Below are positions 43,036 through 51,693 of a DNA stretch of 64,000 bases, piece by piece (position 1 is the first letter of the stretch; the number at the start of each line of letters is the position of its first letter). Source of the stretch: Planomonospora sp. ID67723 (lineage in GTDB: Bacteria; Actinomycetota; Actinomycetes; Streptosporangiales; Streptosporangiaceae); the NCBI RefSeq assembly GCF_015711605.1, contig NZ_JABTEZ010000006.1:310001-374000 (forward strand). Direction: 5' to 3'. A program made the position numbers and the translations under genes. The notes beneath the pieces are model-generated. The model ran no database searches and had not been told where the DNA came from. It saw only the letters and a program-made list of their open reading frames with translations.

Positions 43036-44131
43036 ATGCGATGGAGTAAGGCGATTGCGACGGTTCTGGCGGCGGCGGTCGCCGGCCTCGGACTCCTCCT
43101 GGCGGGTACGGCGAGCACCGCCCTGTCCGCCGGGGCCGAGGCGACCAGGATCATGGCGTTGGGAGACTCGATCACCGGTTCACCCGGCTGCTGGCGTGCC
43201 CTGCTCTGGCAGCGGCTCCAGGCGGCAGGCCTCACGGACGTGGACTTCGTCGGCACGCTGCCCCCCCCAGGGGTGCGGCTTCGCCCACGACGGCGAGAAC
43301 GAGGGCCACGGCGGCGCCCTGGTCACCAATGTGGCCGACCAGAACCAGCTTCCCGCCTGGCTGTCGGCCGCCCGTCCCGACATCGTGCTGATGCACTTCG
43401 GCACCAACGACGTGTGGAGCAACCGCTCTCCCTCGACCATCCTGGCCGCCTACGGCAAGCTGGTCGACCAGATGCGCGCGAGCAACCCCGACATGAAGGT
43501 CCTGGTCGCCCAGATCATCCCTATGAACCCCAGCTCGTGCGGCGAATGCGCCCGGCGCGTGTCGGCGCTCAACGCCGCGATCCCCGGCTGGGCCGCGGAC
43601 AAGACCACCGCCAGGTCGCCCATCGTGGTGGTCGACCAGTGGACGGGCTTCGACACCTCCACCGACACCGGCGACGGCGTGCACCCCGACGCGTCGGGGG
43701 ACCGGAAGATCGCCGACCGGTGGTTCCCCGCTCTGACCCCCCTGCTCGGGCCCGCGTCGACGGCCACCCCGACCGTTACCCCCACCCCGACCGTTACCCC
43801 CACCCCCACTCCCACGGCCACCCCCACCACAGGCGGTGGCTGCACGGCCACGTACAAAGTCGTCAACCAGTGGCCGGGCGGCTTCCAGGGCGATGTGACC
43901 GTCAAGAACACGGGCACCTCGCCGATCACCGGCTGGACCGCGAACTGGACCTCGGGTGAGGAGCGGGTGAGTCAGGTGTGGAACGCCACGGTCACGCAGT
44001 CAGGCTCCGCCGTGACCGCGAAGAACGTCTCCTGGAACGGCTCCCTGGCGGCGGGGACGAGCACCTCCTTCGGCTTCACCGCCGCAGGCTCCGCCCCCGC
44101 CGCTCCCCAGGTGTCCTGCACGGCCGGGTGA
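43036..44131 (+). pseudogene. Secreted GDSL/SGNH esterase with CBM2, frameshifted at a C8 tract
   Basis: ATG 43036 (AAGGAG upstream) begins a signal peptide (MRWSKAIATVLAAAVAGLGL...). Block I of the SGNH fold follows as IMALGDSITGSPGCW. At a run of eight C (43261-43268) the frame breaks. With seven C the protein continues QGCGFAHDGENEGHGG, block III DIVLMHFGTNDVWSN and block V GDGVHPDASGDRK. A Thr-Pro linker and a cellulose-binding CBM2 (CTATYKVVNQWPGGFQGDVT ... SVSWNGSLAAG-like NVSWNGSLAAGTS) complete it. About 365 aa if restored. The product would be a secreted carbohydrate esterase. The indel may be a true mutation, a phase-variable tract or a sequence error. Confidence 0.8.
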
Positions 44132-44159
44132 GCCCGGCACCCATGCGCACGGATCCGAG

Positions 44160-44194
44160 GGCCGCGCCGATCGCAGGACGCGACCGGCGCGGCC
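44160..44194 (+). terminator. Terminator hairpin after the GDSL-CBM2 gene
   Basis: GGCCGCGCCG and CGGCGCGGCC form a perfect 10-bp stem around 15 nt. It starts 29 bp after the stop codon and also faces the end of the barstar remnant. Confidence 0.65.
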
Positions 44195-44197
44195 GCC

Positions 44198-44488
44198 TCA
44201 CCGGGGGACCGCCTCTTGCAGGCCGATCGCCGGGCCCCAGGTCCGCTGGGTGTAGGGCGGACGGTCATAGCCCGGCACGAGGTGGCGGCGGGCCCCCTCG
44301 GCGTGGCGCCGGATGAGCCGGAACGGCGGCCGGGCGCCCCACCGGCCGCGCAGGCAGTCATCGAGCGCGGCGAGGTTCCAGCCGAAGTAGCCGCCGGGAC
44401 CGTTGATCGCCTCGCCCAGGGCGCAGTACGGCCACCGCGGACGGCCGATGGCTCAGATGACCGGAATGGAGATGTCGCTGCGGTCCAT
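44198..44488 (-). pseudogene. Barstar-family (RNase inhibitor) remnant
   Basis: The minus strand reads MDRSDISIPVI from ATG 44488, then an in-frame TGA (44455-44453). It continues GEAINGPGGYFGWNLAALDD, then CLRGRWGARPPFRLIRRHAE, ending at 44198. The YFGxNLxALxDCL block is the core of barstar-like ribonuclease inhibitors. The N-terminal half is degenerate and no RNase toxin gene is nearby. Probably a decayed immunity gene. Confidence 0.65.
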
Positions 44489-44502
44489 GGTAGCTACTCG
44501 GC

Positions 44503-45051
44503 ATGGAGTTCTTCTGTTACCACCGTGATCGCCCCGGCTCCGCGACCCTCCGCGACCAGTTGGTGGAGGAGCACTGGTCCTACATGGACCGGTACTCAGC
44601 GGAGCTGATCGCCCGCGGCCCCACTTTAACCCCCGACGGCGAGACGGCCACCGGCAGCGTGCACATCGTCGACCTGCCGGACCTCGCCACCGCACGCGCA
44701 TTCGTCTTCGATGAGCCCAACTACCAGGCCGGTGTGTACCGGGACGTGGTGTTGCGCCGATGGCGCAACGTGCTGGGGCGCACCATGTGGGATTTCCCCG
44801 GCGGCAGGGACGGCGGCAACCGGTATCTGGTGCTGGGCCTCGGCTCCGGACAGGCTGCCGACCTTGTCCCGCCGCCCGACCGGGACGAGCTGATCGCGTA
44901 CGGGCCGCTGCTGTCCGACGACAGCACCACCTGGCTGGGTACGGCGGCACTGGTCCGGGCGCCGGACCCGGACGCGGCACGCGCCATCCTGACCCTGGAC
45001 CGGTACGCCGACATCGAGGTCCACGACTGGCAGTTCGGCGGGCGACGGTAA
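44503..45051 (+). CDS. Tandem YCII-like domain protein
   Basis: The 182-aa protein has two ferredoxin-like halves of the YCII type. Half 1 (MEFFCYHRDRPGSATLRDQL) ends with GSVHIVDLPDLATARAFVFD EPNY (a typical Dxxxaxxfa...DPY pattern). Half 2 (YLVLGLGSGQAADLVPPPDR) ends with AALVRAPDPDAARAILTLDR. Such proteins are small dimeric enzymes or ligand binders of mostly unknown role; a His/Asp pair is often used. ATG 44503. It lies next to the barstar remnant, divergent from it. Confidence 0.7.
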   Translation: MEFFCYHRDRPGSATLRDQLVEEHWSYMDRYSAELIARGPTLTPDGETATGSVHIVDLPDLATARAFVFDEPNYQAGVYRDVVLRRWRNVLGRTMWDFPGGRDGGNRYLVLGLGSGQAADLVPPPDRDELIAYGPLLSDDSTTWLGTAALVRAPDPDAARAILTLDRYADIEVHDWQFGGRR

Positions 45052-45077
45052 TGAGCACGTGACCGTCGTCGAGGAGG

Positions 45078-45112
45078 GGCCAGAACTCGGGCTCTGGCTC
45101 GCTCTCGGTGAT
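45078..45112 (-). repeat. End-like repeat, left copy of the ISL3-like pair
   Basis: Reads GAACTCGGGCTCTGG on the plus strand, matching the copy near 20233, and is inverted relative to the one at 46464. See the ISL3 fragment. Confidence 0.4.
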
Positions 45113-45211
45113 CGGTGGCCAGGGTGAGCTCCCCCATGGGGGATTGTTCTCCTCAGCGGTCATCGAGTAGGTTTCTGGCACGCCGATGAGCTGGAAGGAG
45201 GTCAGAACACC

Positions 45212-45262
45212 ATGTCCGATGTTCTGCGCCCTTCCCGCATCCCGGCGTACTCGCGGGTCTGA
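45212..45262 (+). CDS. Possible 16-aa leader peptide
   Basis: A short frame, MSDVLRPSRIPAYSRV, has the best ribosome site in this area (AAGGAGG, 9 nt before ATG). It lies 30 bp before the acetyltransferase start. It could be a leader peptide or the relic of a transposase start. No resemblance to a known peptide was recognised. Confidence 0.35.
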   Translation: MSDVLRPSRIPAYSRV

Positions 45263-45292
45263 CCGGGGCGCTCGCTGCCAAAGGATCACGCC

Positions 45293-46168
45293 TTGACCGA
45301 TCTGGTCATACGTCCGCTCGTCGCGGGCGAGGAAAACCTGTTCACATCAATGCCCGACCCACTGCCCGAGGTGCCCAAGAACAGCTACATCGACGGCATC
45401 GCCAGCGGCGGCTATCGGCCGGAGCGCACCTGGGTTGCCCTGCGCGGCGGCCAGGTGGTCGGCCGCGCCGCCTGGGTCCTGCCGCCGGGTTCGGTCGGCC
45501 GCCCGTGGCTGGAATGGTTCGATCTGAGCGCCGAGCCCGAAGTGGGCGCCGAGCTGCTGCGAGCTGCGCACGCGACGCTCGGCGGTCCGACGCTCTACCA
45601 CGCCGCGATGCCACCGAACTGGCGGCACGAGCCGGCTGCCATGCCGCCGATGGCGGCCGCGCGGCTCGCCGGGCTGGCCGAGCAGGGCGAACGGCTGCGT
45701 TTTGCCTGGACCGGTACGCCGAGGGCGGTGCCACCGGGCCGGTACGCTTTCCGCCCGGCCACCGACCGTGCGGAGATCACCACACTGGTTGCCAGGACCG
45801 CTGCCCCGCAGATTCTGACCGGGGCGGAGACGGCCCGGGCGGTTGCCGGTATCGACTTGGCCACCGCCCCGTTGGCGTGGCTTCCCGGTCCGCCGCAGAC
45901 TTGGCGGGTCGCCTTGCGCGACGGTGCACCGGTTGGCCTCGCAGCGGCTGCGGGCGACGTCTGTCACCCGATGATCGCCTATCTCGGTCTGACCGATCCG
46001 GACGCGCTGGACGCGCTGCTGGCCGACGTCGTCGCAGTGTTGCACGCCGGCGGCGCCCACGAGGTGGTGGCCGACGTGGACGCGTGCCTCGCAGGGGTGG
46101 TGGCCGGGCTGGAACGCGCTGGCTTCCGACCCGTGCGATCCCGGATCACCTTCACGCCTGTCGGATAG
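45293..46168 (+). CDS. GNAT-like N-acetyltransferase (double-domain, 291 aa)
   Basis: The protein starts at TTG 45293 (TTG-Thr-Asp-Leu, LTDLVIRPLVAGEENLFTSM) with AAAGGA upstream. The N-terminal half has GGYRPERTWVALRGGQVVGR. The C-terminal half (YAFRPATDRAEITTLVARTA, then DVDACLAGVVAGLERAGFRP) is a second GNAT fold with the typical GF end. The Gly-rich CoA loop is weak in both, so activity is uncertain. It lies between two inverted end-like repeats and just upstream of an ISL3 transposase fragment, so it may be a passenger gene. Confidence 0.65.
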   Translation: MTDLVIRPLVAGEENLFTSMPDPLPEVPKNSYIDGIASGGYRPERTWVALRGGQVVGRAAWVLPPGSVGRPWLEWFDLSAEPEVGAELLRAAHATLGGPTLYHAAMPPNWRHEPAAMPPMAAARLAGLAEQGERLRFAWTGTPRAVPPGRYAFRPATDRAEITTLVARTAAPQILTGAETARAVAGIDLATAPLAWLPGPPQTWRVALRDGAPVGLAAAAGDVCHPMIAYLGLTDPDALDALLADVVAVLHAGGAHEVVADVDACLAGVVAGLERAGFRPVRSRITFTPVG

Positions 46169-46197
46169 CCGCGCGTCGGCTCCGATGACGAGCCTGC

Positions 46198-46236
46198 TGA
46201 CGGCCTCACCGGCTTCGACATCCGGTGAGGCCGTCA
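46198..46236 (+). terminator. Strong hairpin after the acetyltransferase
   Basis: TGACGGCCTCACCGG and CCGGTGAGGCCGTCA form a perfect 15-bp stem with a 9-nt loop, 29 nt after the stop codon. Confidence 0.8.
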
Positions 46237-46277
46237 ACGCTCGCCGACTACTGACATTCGCTGTCGCGCCTCGCCGG

Positions 46278-46488
46278 GCCTGCGCCGCGACCACGCCGGG
46301 GTGGCCGCCGGGCTGACACCGCCCCTACCGCAGCGGCGCGGTCGAGGGCATCGTCAACAAGATCAAATTTCTGGAGCGTCGGATGTTCGGTCGCGTCACC
46401 TTCGGCCTGCTCCGCATCCGCGTACTCCACTATCGCTGACCCCGCATCACGCTCTGTCGCCCAATCATCGAAAGCGGGCCAGAGCCGA
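46278..46488 (+). pseudogene. ISL3-family transposase C-terminal fragment and right end
   Basis: The plus strand reads GLRRDHAGVAAGLTP and, after a one-base shift, YRSGAVEGIVNKIKFLERRM, then FGRVTFGLLRIRVLHYR and a stop (46440). SGxVEGxVNxIKxxxRxMxGRxxFxLLRxRVL is the conserved end of ISL3 transposases. It is followed at 46464-46486 by TCATCGAAAGCGGGCCAGAG, a plausible terminal repeat. Only the last 55 or so codons of the transposase survive. Confidence 0.7.
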
Positions 46489-46680
46489 TTGTCGTCAGTG
46501 CCTCGCGCGGACTTGTCGTCAGTGATGCCGGGCGTCGTCGTGTCGTGCGCCGGTTGATGTCAATGACGCTCGGCACCACTGATCGCCGCACCCGCCATGA
46601 CTTGTGCCTTCCACGGCGACTCGACGCCGTATCAGAGCGATGTCAGGTCCGTGTTAGGTGATAGGGCCACAGTTCTCGGC

Positions 46681-47496
46681 ATGGATACAGCAATGCGGCC
46701 CTCGGCCGACACCCGAGGCGCCCAGCCAACAGGCTTCGTCGCCAAGCTCCTCGCCGAGCGTCACTCCATCCCGTTCTCCATCGCACTGCACCTGGCACCC
46801 GGCGCAGTCATCGTCGCGGTGTACGCGTTCATCGCCGCTCCCCTGGTCCGGACGATGGACTTCCCGATCTTCCTGGCCTGGGCCATCGCCCTTGCGGTTG
46901 TGCTCTTCCCGCTCCAGCTATTCCTGCTGTGGCTCGGCAGGAAGCAGACCGGCCGCTTCACGATGAAGGGCGTCATCCACTACCGCGACAAGCCGGTCTC
47001 GCGCGGCAAGGTCTTTTGGCTCGGGGCCGTGTGCCTGGTGTGGATGACCGTGGTCTCGCTCTCGCTGCTCCCGCTGGATGCCATCGTCTACGACTGGTTC
47101 TTCACCTGGGTGGACTACCAGGGCGCCGGCCCCGACGGCACCGCCTACCTGCAGGGCTACTCCCAGCAACTCGTGCTCACCACGCTGCTCATCTGCGCGC
47201 CGTTCACCGGCTTCACCCTGCCCCTGCTCGAGGAGTACTACTTCCGCGGCTTTCTGCTGCCCCGCCTCCCGCAGCTCGGCAAGTGGGCTCCGTTCTTCAA
47301 CACCTTCTTCTTCTCGGTGTACCACTTCTGGGCGCCTTGGACGGTCCTGTCGAAGCTCGTCTTCCTCTACCCGGGCGTCTGGCTCGCCTGGAAGAAGCAG
47401 GACATCCGCATCTCGATCGCCATGCACCCCGGTTCGGCGCTGCTGATGACCGTGGTCGGCGTCATCGCCCTCGCCTCCGGCGCCTACTCGATGTGA
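46681..47496 (+). CDS. CPBP-family intramembrane metalloprotease
   Basis: The 271-aa protein has about six membrane helices (near 35-58, 64-86, 110-132, 165-182, 203-222 and 245-268). The catalytic motif EEYYFRGFLLPRL supplies Glu184-Glu185 and Arg189. The second motif FFNTFFFSVYHFW supplies His215. This is the CPBP/Abi (type II CAAX protease-like) family. Some members mature peptides or give bacteriocin immunity. The role here is unknown. ATG 46681 starts MDTAMRPSADTRG. Monocistronic. Confidence 0.88.
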   Translation: MDTAMRPSADTRGAQPTGFVAKLLAERHSIPFSIALHLAPGAVIVAVYAFIAAPLVRTMDFPIFLAWAIALAVVLFPLQLFLLWLGRKQTGRFTMKGVIHYRDKPVSRGKVFWLGAVCLVWMTVVSLSLLPLDAIVYDWFFTWVDYQGAGPDGTAYLQGYSQQLVLTTLLICAPFTGFTLPLLEEYYFRGFLLPRLPQLGKWAPFFNTFFFSVYHFWAPWTVLSKLVFLYPGVWLAWKKQDIRISIAMHPGSALLMTVVGVIALASGAYSM

Positions 47497-47735
47497 GACC
47501 GTTCAAACGAGGGTGCCGTCCGCCGGCCGGATGCGTCGCTCCGGAGCGGGTAGCAAGCGCACTGAGCAGGCCGGCCCCGGGCTGCTCGCGGCGCCGGATG
47601 CGTTGGTGGAGCCAGACCTCGGGGCGACCTGGCGGCGGCCGTGGGTGGCGGGCCTGCTCGAGTCCAGCCGGGATCCTGGGACATCGCTGCGGGCGACCCC
47701 AGCCACTGTTGCCCACCCGGTTGTTGCCAGTGATC

Positions 47736-48177
47736 ATGTGCCTGGCTGATGTCAGTACGGATCCCCCATCCGCCGCCGCACTGGACGAGGTACGGGATCT
47801 CCTCTCCAGTTCGGCACGGGGTAGCGGAACCCAGCGTCGATGGCGATACCGGTCTGGTACCTGTACGAGCCCGGCGGCGACATCGCCTTCATCACCGCCC
47901 GGGACAGTCGCAAGATGGAGCTGGTCCGGAAGGCGGGCCGGGTGAGCCTGGTCGCGCAGGACGGGGAGCCGTCCTACCGGTACGCCTCGGTGGAGGGCCG
48001 GTCGTGGCGGTCCAGGACCCGGTACGGCCGGAAGATCGCAGAACGCTGGCCGAGCGCTACCTGGGCCCCGAAGGCGCCGCGCAGTACCTTGAGGCCACGA
48101 AGGATGTCGCCGGCACCATGGTCATGGTCCGCGTGCGCCCGGAGCGCTGGTACACCCGGGACTACACCAAGCGGTAA
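47736..48177 (+). pseudogene. PPOX-class F420-dependent oxidoreductase, frameshifted
   Basis: Three frames in order give one TIGR03667-like protein. The first reads DPPSAAALDEVRDLLSSSAR; then IPVWYLYEPGGDIAFITARD with SRKMELVRKAGRVSLVAQDG; then VVAVQDPVRPEDRRTLAERY and RPERWYTRDYTKR. Breaks lie near 47820 and 48000. An intact gene would be about 148 codons. Such enzymes use reduced coenzyme F420 or FMN, so the host likely makes F420. The 3' end is overlapped by the minus-strand gene at 48122. Confidence 0.75.
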
Positions 48178-48376
48178 GCGGTCCGCGCCCGGCCAACACG
48201 AGCTGGATCGACCGGTCGTGGTCGTCGTCGCGGTGCCCGAACGGGATGCCCGCGGCGGTCAACGCGGCGGCACGGCCGATGACCTCGAACGCTTCGGCTT
48301 CCGTGCCGCCGAGCACGACGGTCGGGACGCCGACAGGGGACTCTGATCCGTCTGCTGGCAACGCTGTGAACTGCAT
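48122..48376 (-). CDS. Hypothetical short protein (84 aa)
   Basis: ATG 48376 begins MQFTALPADGSESPVGVPTV, and the protein has a helix-rich middle (EAEAFEVIGRAAALTAAGIP). Composition is protein-like up to about 48178. The last 18 codons run antisense over the decayed oxidoreductase, so the natural C-terminus was probably replaced. No family recognised. Confidence 0.4.
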   Translation of the reverse strand: MQFTALPADGSESPVGVPTVVLGGTEAEAFEVIGRAAALTAAGIPFGHRDDDHDRSIQLVLAGRGPLTAWCSPGCTSAPGARGP

Positions 48377-48450
48377 ACTCCAAGCCAGCTAGCTAGCAAA
48401 GAGGGATGTATCCGACTGCGAGGCCTAAAGTGTCCATTTTATGGAAAGTT

Positions 48451-48505
48451 GACCATTATCACTCGATCTGAGTCATAGGGCCGGTTTTGTCAGCCATCTG
48501 AGCCA
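48451..48505 (-). repeat. Two copies of a TGRCTCAGAT repeat (upstream of the kinase)
   Basis: On the minus strand, TGGCTCAGATGGCTGACAAA (48505 down) and TGACTCAGATCGAGTGATAA (48475 down) are copies of the motif found three more times after the kinase gene (50838-50949). The gap 48377-48594 holds no gene. Confidence 0.5.
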
Positions 48506-48594
48506 CTTGTTGAGCGCAGAAGACGCCGTGGCTGAGCGGTGGGGTTGCGATCGGGGGCAGGGGGGACGAGAAGGGTGCTGGTGATGTCGGGGGG

Positions 48595-50778
48595 ATGAGC
48601 GTCATGGGCGGGCAGCCAGAGCAGGATGAGGATCGGCCGCTGGATCCTTCGGGACCGCAGGCACCGGCAGGGGAACCGGATCCTGCCGCCCTAGCCCGCA
48701 TGCCGCCGGAGCGGCAGCAGATGTTCCTGCACACCCTGCTCGACAGCCTGGCCTCGGGGGTGGTGGCCTGCGACGCCGACGGGTACGTGGTGGTGTTCAA
48801 CCAGCCGATGCGCCAGTCCCGCCCGCACATCCCCGGCCTGCACATCCGCGACATCGCCGCCGCTTTTCACCTGTATGCCGCCGACGGGCGCACTCCGCTG
48901 AAGCCGCAGCAGGTGCCGCTGGCGCGGGCGCTGGCCGGGGAACACATTAACGCTGAGCAGGTGACCGTGCACCCGCCCGGCCGACGCCCGCACCGCTTCG
49001 CCGTCACCGGCCGGCCCATCGATGCCCCGGACGGGCAGCGCCTGGGCGCGATGGTGGTCCTGGACGACATCACCGAGACCCACCGGGCAGGCGTGCTGGC
49101 CGATGCCCAGCACGCGGTGGCCCACGTGCTGGCCGACGCCACCTCCGCCGAGCAGGCCGCCGTCGCCGTGGTCGCCGCGGTCACCGAGGCGCTGGGCTGG
49201 AGCTGCGGCGAGTACTGGCAGGTCACCCCCGACCAGGCGGCGATCGCCCGGATCGGCTCCTGGACGGCGCCGGGCCGGGATCTGTCGGCCTTCCTGGCCA
49301 GCCGGCCGGACATAATGCACCCCGGCCAGGGCGTGGCCGGCACCACGTGGGCCGGTGGCCATGAGCTGTGGATCAGTGACCTGGCCGATGATCCGCGCGC
49401 CATCATCAGCAAACAGCAGGCGCTGCAGGCCGGCCTGCGGGCCGCCATCGGCCTGCCGGTGCGCAGCGGGCGTCAGGTGCTGGGTGTGCTGACCTTCTTC
49501 ACCGACACCGTCCAGCCGGCCGAGGACGACCTGACCAGGCTGCTGGATGGCATCTGCGCCCACGTCAGCCGGTACATGGAACGGCGCCGGGCTGAGGAGC
49601 TGGCCGCGGCGCTGGCCACCAGCCGCCGCCACTTCGAACAGGTCATCACCCAGATCAACGACAACGTGTGGACCGCCGAGGTCGCCCCCGACGGCTCGAT
49701 GCACTCGGTGTACCAGAGCCAGAACGCCGCCCCGCTGCTCGGCCGCCCACTGCCCGAGGACGCGGATCTGGCCGAGGTGCTGGCCCGCCGCGTCCACCCC
49801 GACGACCGGACCGCCTACGCCGCCTTCACCGCGGCGCTGGGCCGCGGTGAGCGGGCCGACATCGAGTGCCGCATCCGTGGCTTGGACGACGTCATCCGGT
49901 GGATCTGGATCCGTGCCACCCCGCGCCGCGACGACGGCCGGTTGTTCATCGACGGCATCTCCACCGACGTGACCGAACGCCACCGCCTGGCCGAGCAGCG
50001 CGAGCAACTGCTGGTCCAGCAGCAACAGCAGGTGCGGCGGCTGCGGGAGATGGACCGGATGAAGGACGAGCTGATGGCGCTGGTCACCCACGAGCTGCGC
50101 AACCCGATCGGCGCCATCCGCGGCTACGCCGAGATGCTGGCCGACGATGCGGACCTGACCTCGGGCCAGCAGACGTTCGTCGACGTCATCGACCGTAAAA
50201 GCGCCCAGCTGCAACGTCTGGTCGACGACCTGCTGGACCTGGCCCGGCTGGACACCGGCCAGTTGTCCATCGACCTGCGGCCGGTCGATCTGGCCCGGCT
50301 GACCCGTCAGGCTCTGGAGGACCACCGGCCCGCCGCCCAGGTCAAACAGCTCACCCTCACCGCCGGGCTACCGGCGCGGCTGCCGATCCACGCCGATCCG
50401 CTGCGGCTGCGCCAGGTGCTGGACAACCTGCTGTCCAACGCGATCAAGTACACCCCCGACCAGGGTGCCGTCACCGTCACCGCCACCGCGGCGGCCGTCG
50501 GAAACGCCAGCCAGGACTCCGGCCAGGACGAGGATCAGTGTGCGATGGCCGTGCTCGCCGTCGCCGACACCGGTATCGGCATCCCGCCCGAGCAGTACGA
50601 GCACCTGTTCTCCCGGTTCTTCCGGGCCTCCACCGCCAAAGACGCCGGGATCAAGGGCACCGGTCTGGGCCTGGCCATCGTCCGCTCGATCGTCACCGCC
50701 CACGGCGGCACCATCACCGCCGCCCCTCGGGAGGGCGGCGGCACCGTCTTCACCGTCGCCCTGCCGGTGGAGCGGTGA
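48595..50778 (+). CDS. Hybrid-free sensor histidine kinase, PAS-GAF-PAS-HisKA-HATPase
   Basis: The 727-aa cytoplasmic kinase has a PAS domain (about 40-160), a GAF domain (about 170-330) and a second PAS/PAC domain (about 340-465). A short coiled coil follows, then HisKA with MALVTHELRNPIGAIRG (His499), and HATPase_c with N-box NLLSNAIKYT, G1 DTGIGIP and G2 GTGLGLAIV. There are no membrane helices, so it senses an internal signal. ATG 48595 is directly against a G6 run; ATG 48604 would give better spacing. No response regulator is adjacent, so it is an orphan. The stand-alone receiver at 15511 is one conceivable partner. Confidence 0.9.
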   Translation: MSVMGGQPEQDEDRPLDPSGPQAPAGEPDPAALARMPPERQQMFLHTLLDSLASGVVACDADGYVVVFNQPMRQSRPHIPGLHIRDIAAAFHLYAADGRTPLKPQQVPLARALAGEHINAEQVTVHPPGRRPHRFAVTGRPIDAPDGQRLGAMVVLDDITETHRAGVLADAQHAVAHVLADATSAEQAAVAVVAAVTEALGWSCGEYWQVTPDQAAIARIGSWTAPGRDLSAFLASRPDIMHPGQGVAGTTWAGGHELWISDLADDPRAIISKQQALQAGLRAAIGLPVRSGRQVLGVLTFFTDTVQPAEDDLTRLLDGICAHVSRYMERRRAEELAAALATSRRHFEQVITQINDNVWTAEVAPDGSMHSVYQSQNAAPLLGRPLPEDADLAEVLARRVHPDDRTAYAAFTAALGRGERADIECRIRGLDDVIRWIWIRATPRRDDGRLFIDGISTDVTERHRLAEQREQLLVQQQQQVRRLREMDRMKDELMALVTHELRNPIGAIRGYAEMLADDADLTSGQQTFVDVIDRKSAQLQRLVDDLLDLARLDTGQLSIDLRPVDLARLTRQALEDHRPAAQVKQLTLTAGLPARLPIHADPLRLRQVLDNLLSNAIKYTPDQGAVTVTATAAAVGNASQDSGQDEDQCAMAVLAVADTGIGIPPEQYEHLFSRFFRASTAKDAGIKGTGLGLAIVRSIVTAHGGTITAAPREGGGTVFTVALPVER

Positions 50779-50837
50779 CGGGCGGCGTCTCCTGCTGCGG
50801 GCCTGCCGGTGTGCCCGGCCGAAGAGTCTTGCCCCAA

Positions 50838-50949
50838 TGGCTCAGACCGGATGAGAAGGACGGCCGGTGTGTTTCTCGCGGGATCTGAGCCACCGCGGGT
50901 CACAGCGTTGCCTGGCTCGTGGCTCAGATCGTTTGAGAACGGACACCGG
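50838..50949. repeat. Three copies of the TGGCTCAGAT repeat (downstream of the kinase)
   Basis: Copies read TGGCTCAGACCGGATGAGAA (50838, plus), TGGCTCAGATCCCGCGAGAA (50892, minus) and TGGCTCAGATCGTTTGAGAA (50920, plus). The last two create a perfect 12-bp inverted repeat, GATCTGAGCCAC/GTGGCTCAGATC. The rest of 50779-51160 contains no gene. Confidence 0.6.
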
Positions 50950-51160
50950 ACCTGGGGGAAGGTCAACCCGCTGGGGCAGGACTCTGTCCAGCCCGGTCTG
51001 CCAGATCGCCCTCGCCCTCGGGCCTCGCTCGCGCCGAGCGCCGACAGGCCCGCACCGTGCCGCTCAGCCCCGCGCACCTGTCGTTCACCGGCTCCTCCGG
51101 AGCCGCTGGGACCGCACCGCTGCCAGGCTGTCAGGATGAGGGCCTCGAAGGGAGATGCGC

Positions 51161-51409
51161 ATGGAAGACGACAGGGATGGGCTCGCCGTCGCTTTCGCGG
51201 TGGCCGGCCAGCAGTTCCAGGAGGCGAGCAGCGGCTTCGACCTGGTGGTCGGGGAGGCGGAGAGGCTTCTCGCCCAGTACGGCCCCGCAGCGACGTGGAC
51301 CCTGCTGACCAGCAGATACGCAGAGCAACTCGGCTGCACCACGCAGGACCAGCAGCATGCCGTCGAGATGCTCGTCGCTGCGGCCCTCCGGGCCGTGCAG
51401 GAAACCTGA
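51161..51409 (+). CDS. Hypothetical 82-aa helical protein
   Basis: ATG 51161 with GAAGGGAG upstream begins MEDDRDGLAVAFAVAGQQFQ. The protein is all-helical (GFDLVVGEAERLLAQYGPAA, then DQQHAVEMLVAAALRAVQE). It has no known catalytic or DNA-binding motif. The size and helix pattern recall small ANTAR-less regulatory or phasin-like proteins, but this is a guess. Convergent with tetR after 285 bp in which nothing else was seen. Confidence 0.5.
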   Translation: MEDDRDGLAVAFAVAGQQFQEASSGFDLVVGEAERLLAQYGPAATWTLLTSRYAEQLGCTTQDQQHAVEMLVAAALRAVQET

Positions 51410-51693
51410 ACCTTCGTCTTCCGGGTCGACGCGCACATGTCCGCGGGTTCACGCGACCGCAGCCGGTGCCTCTCCGGGCCGATCAGTCCCGGTGCGTCCA
51501 TCGGTCGCCGGCCAGAATCCCGCACCCGGCGGCGGAACGGCTCGTCATCGGCCTCACCGCCGCCCGGCCGTACGGTTGGACGCGTCTCGAACTCCCCGGT
51601 GAAATCCGGCACCGCAGAGCACCATGACCTCGTCCTCCTGTTGCAGGGGGGACGCGGCGGTGGCCGGCGACATCACCCGTCCGCTGCCCGCAT

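Noticed and set aside
46198-46236. 15-bp inverted repeat as a transposon end or operator
   Set aside because: It lies 29 nt after a stop codon with a short loop; a terminator explains it fully.
48691-50325. 544-codon frame antisense to the histidine kinase
   Set aside because: Shadow of the kinase; composition rich in Gly, Arg, His and Gln with no domain.
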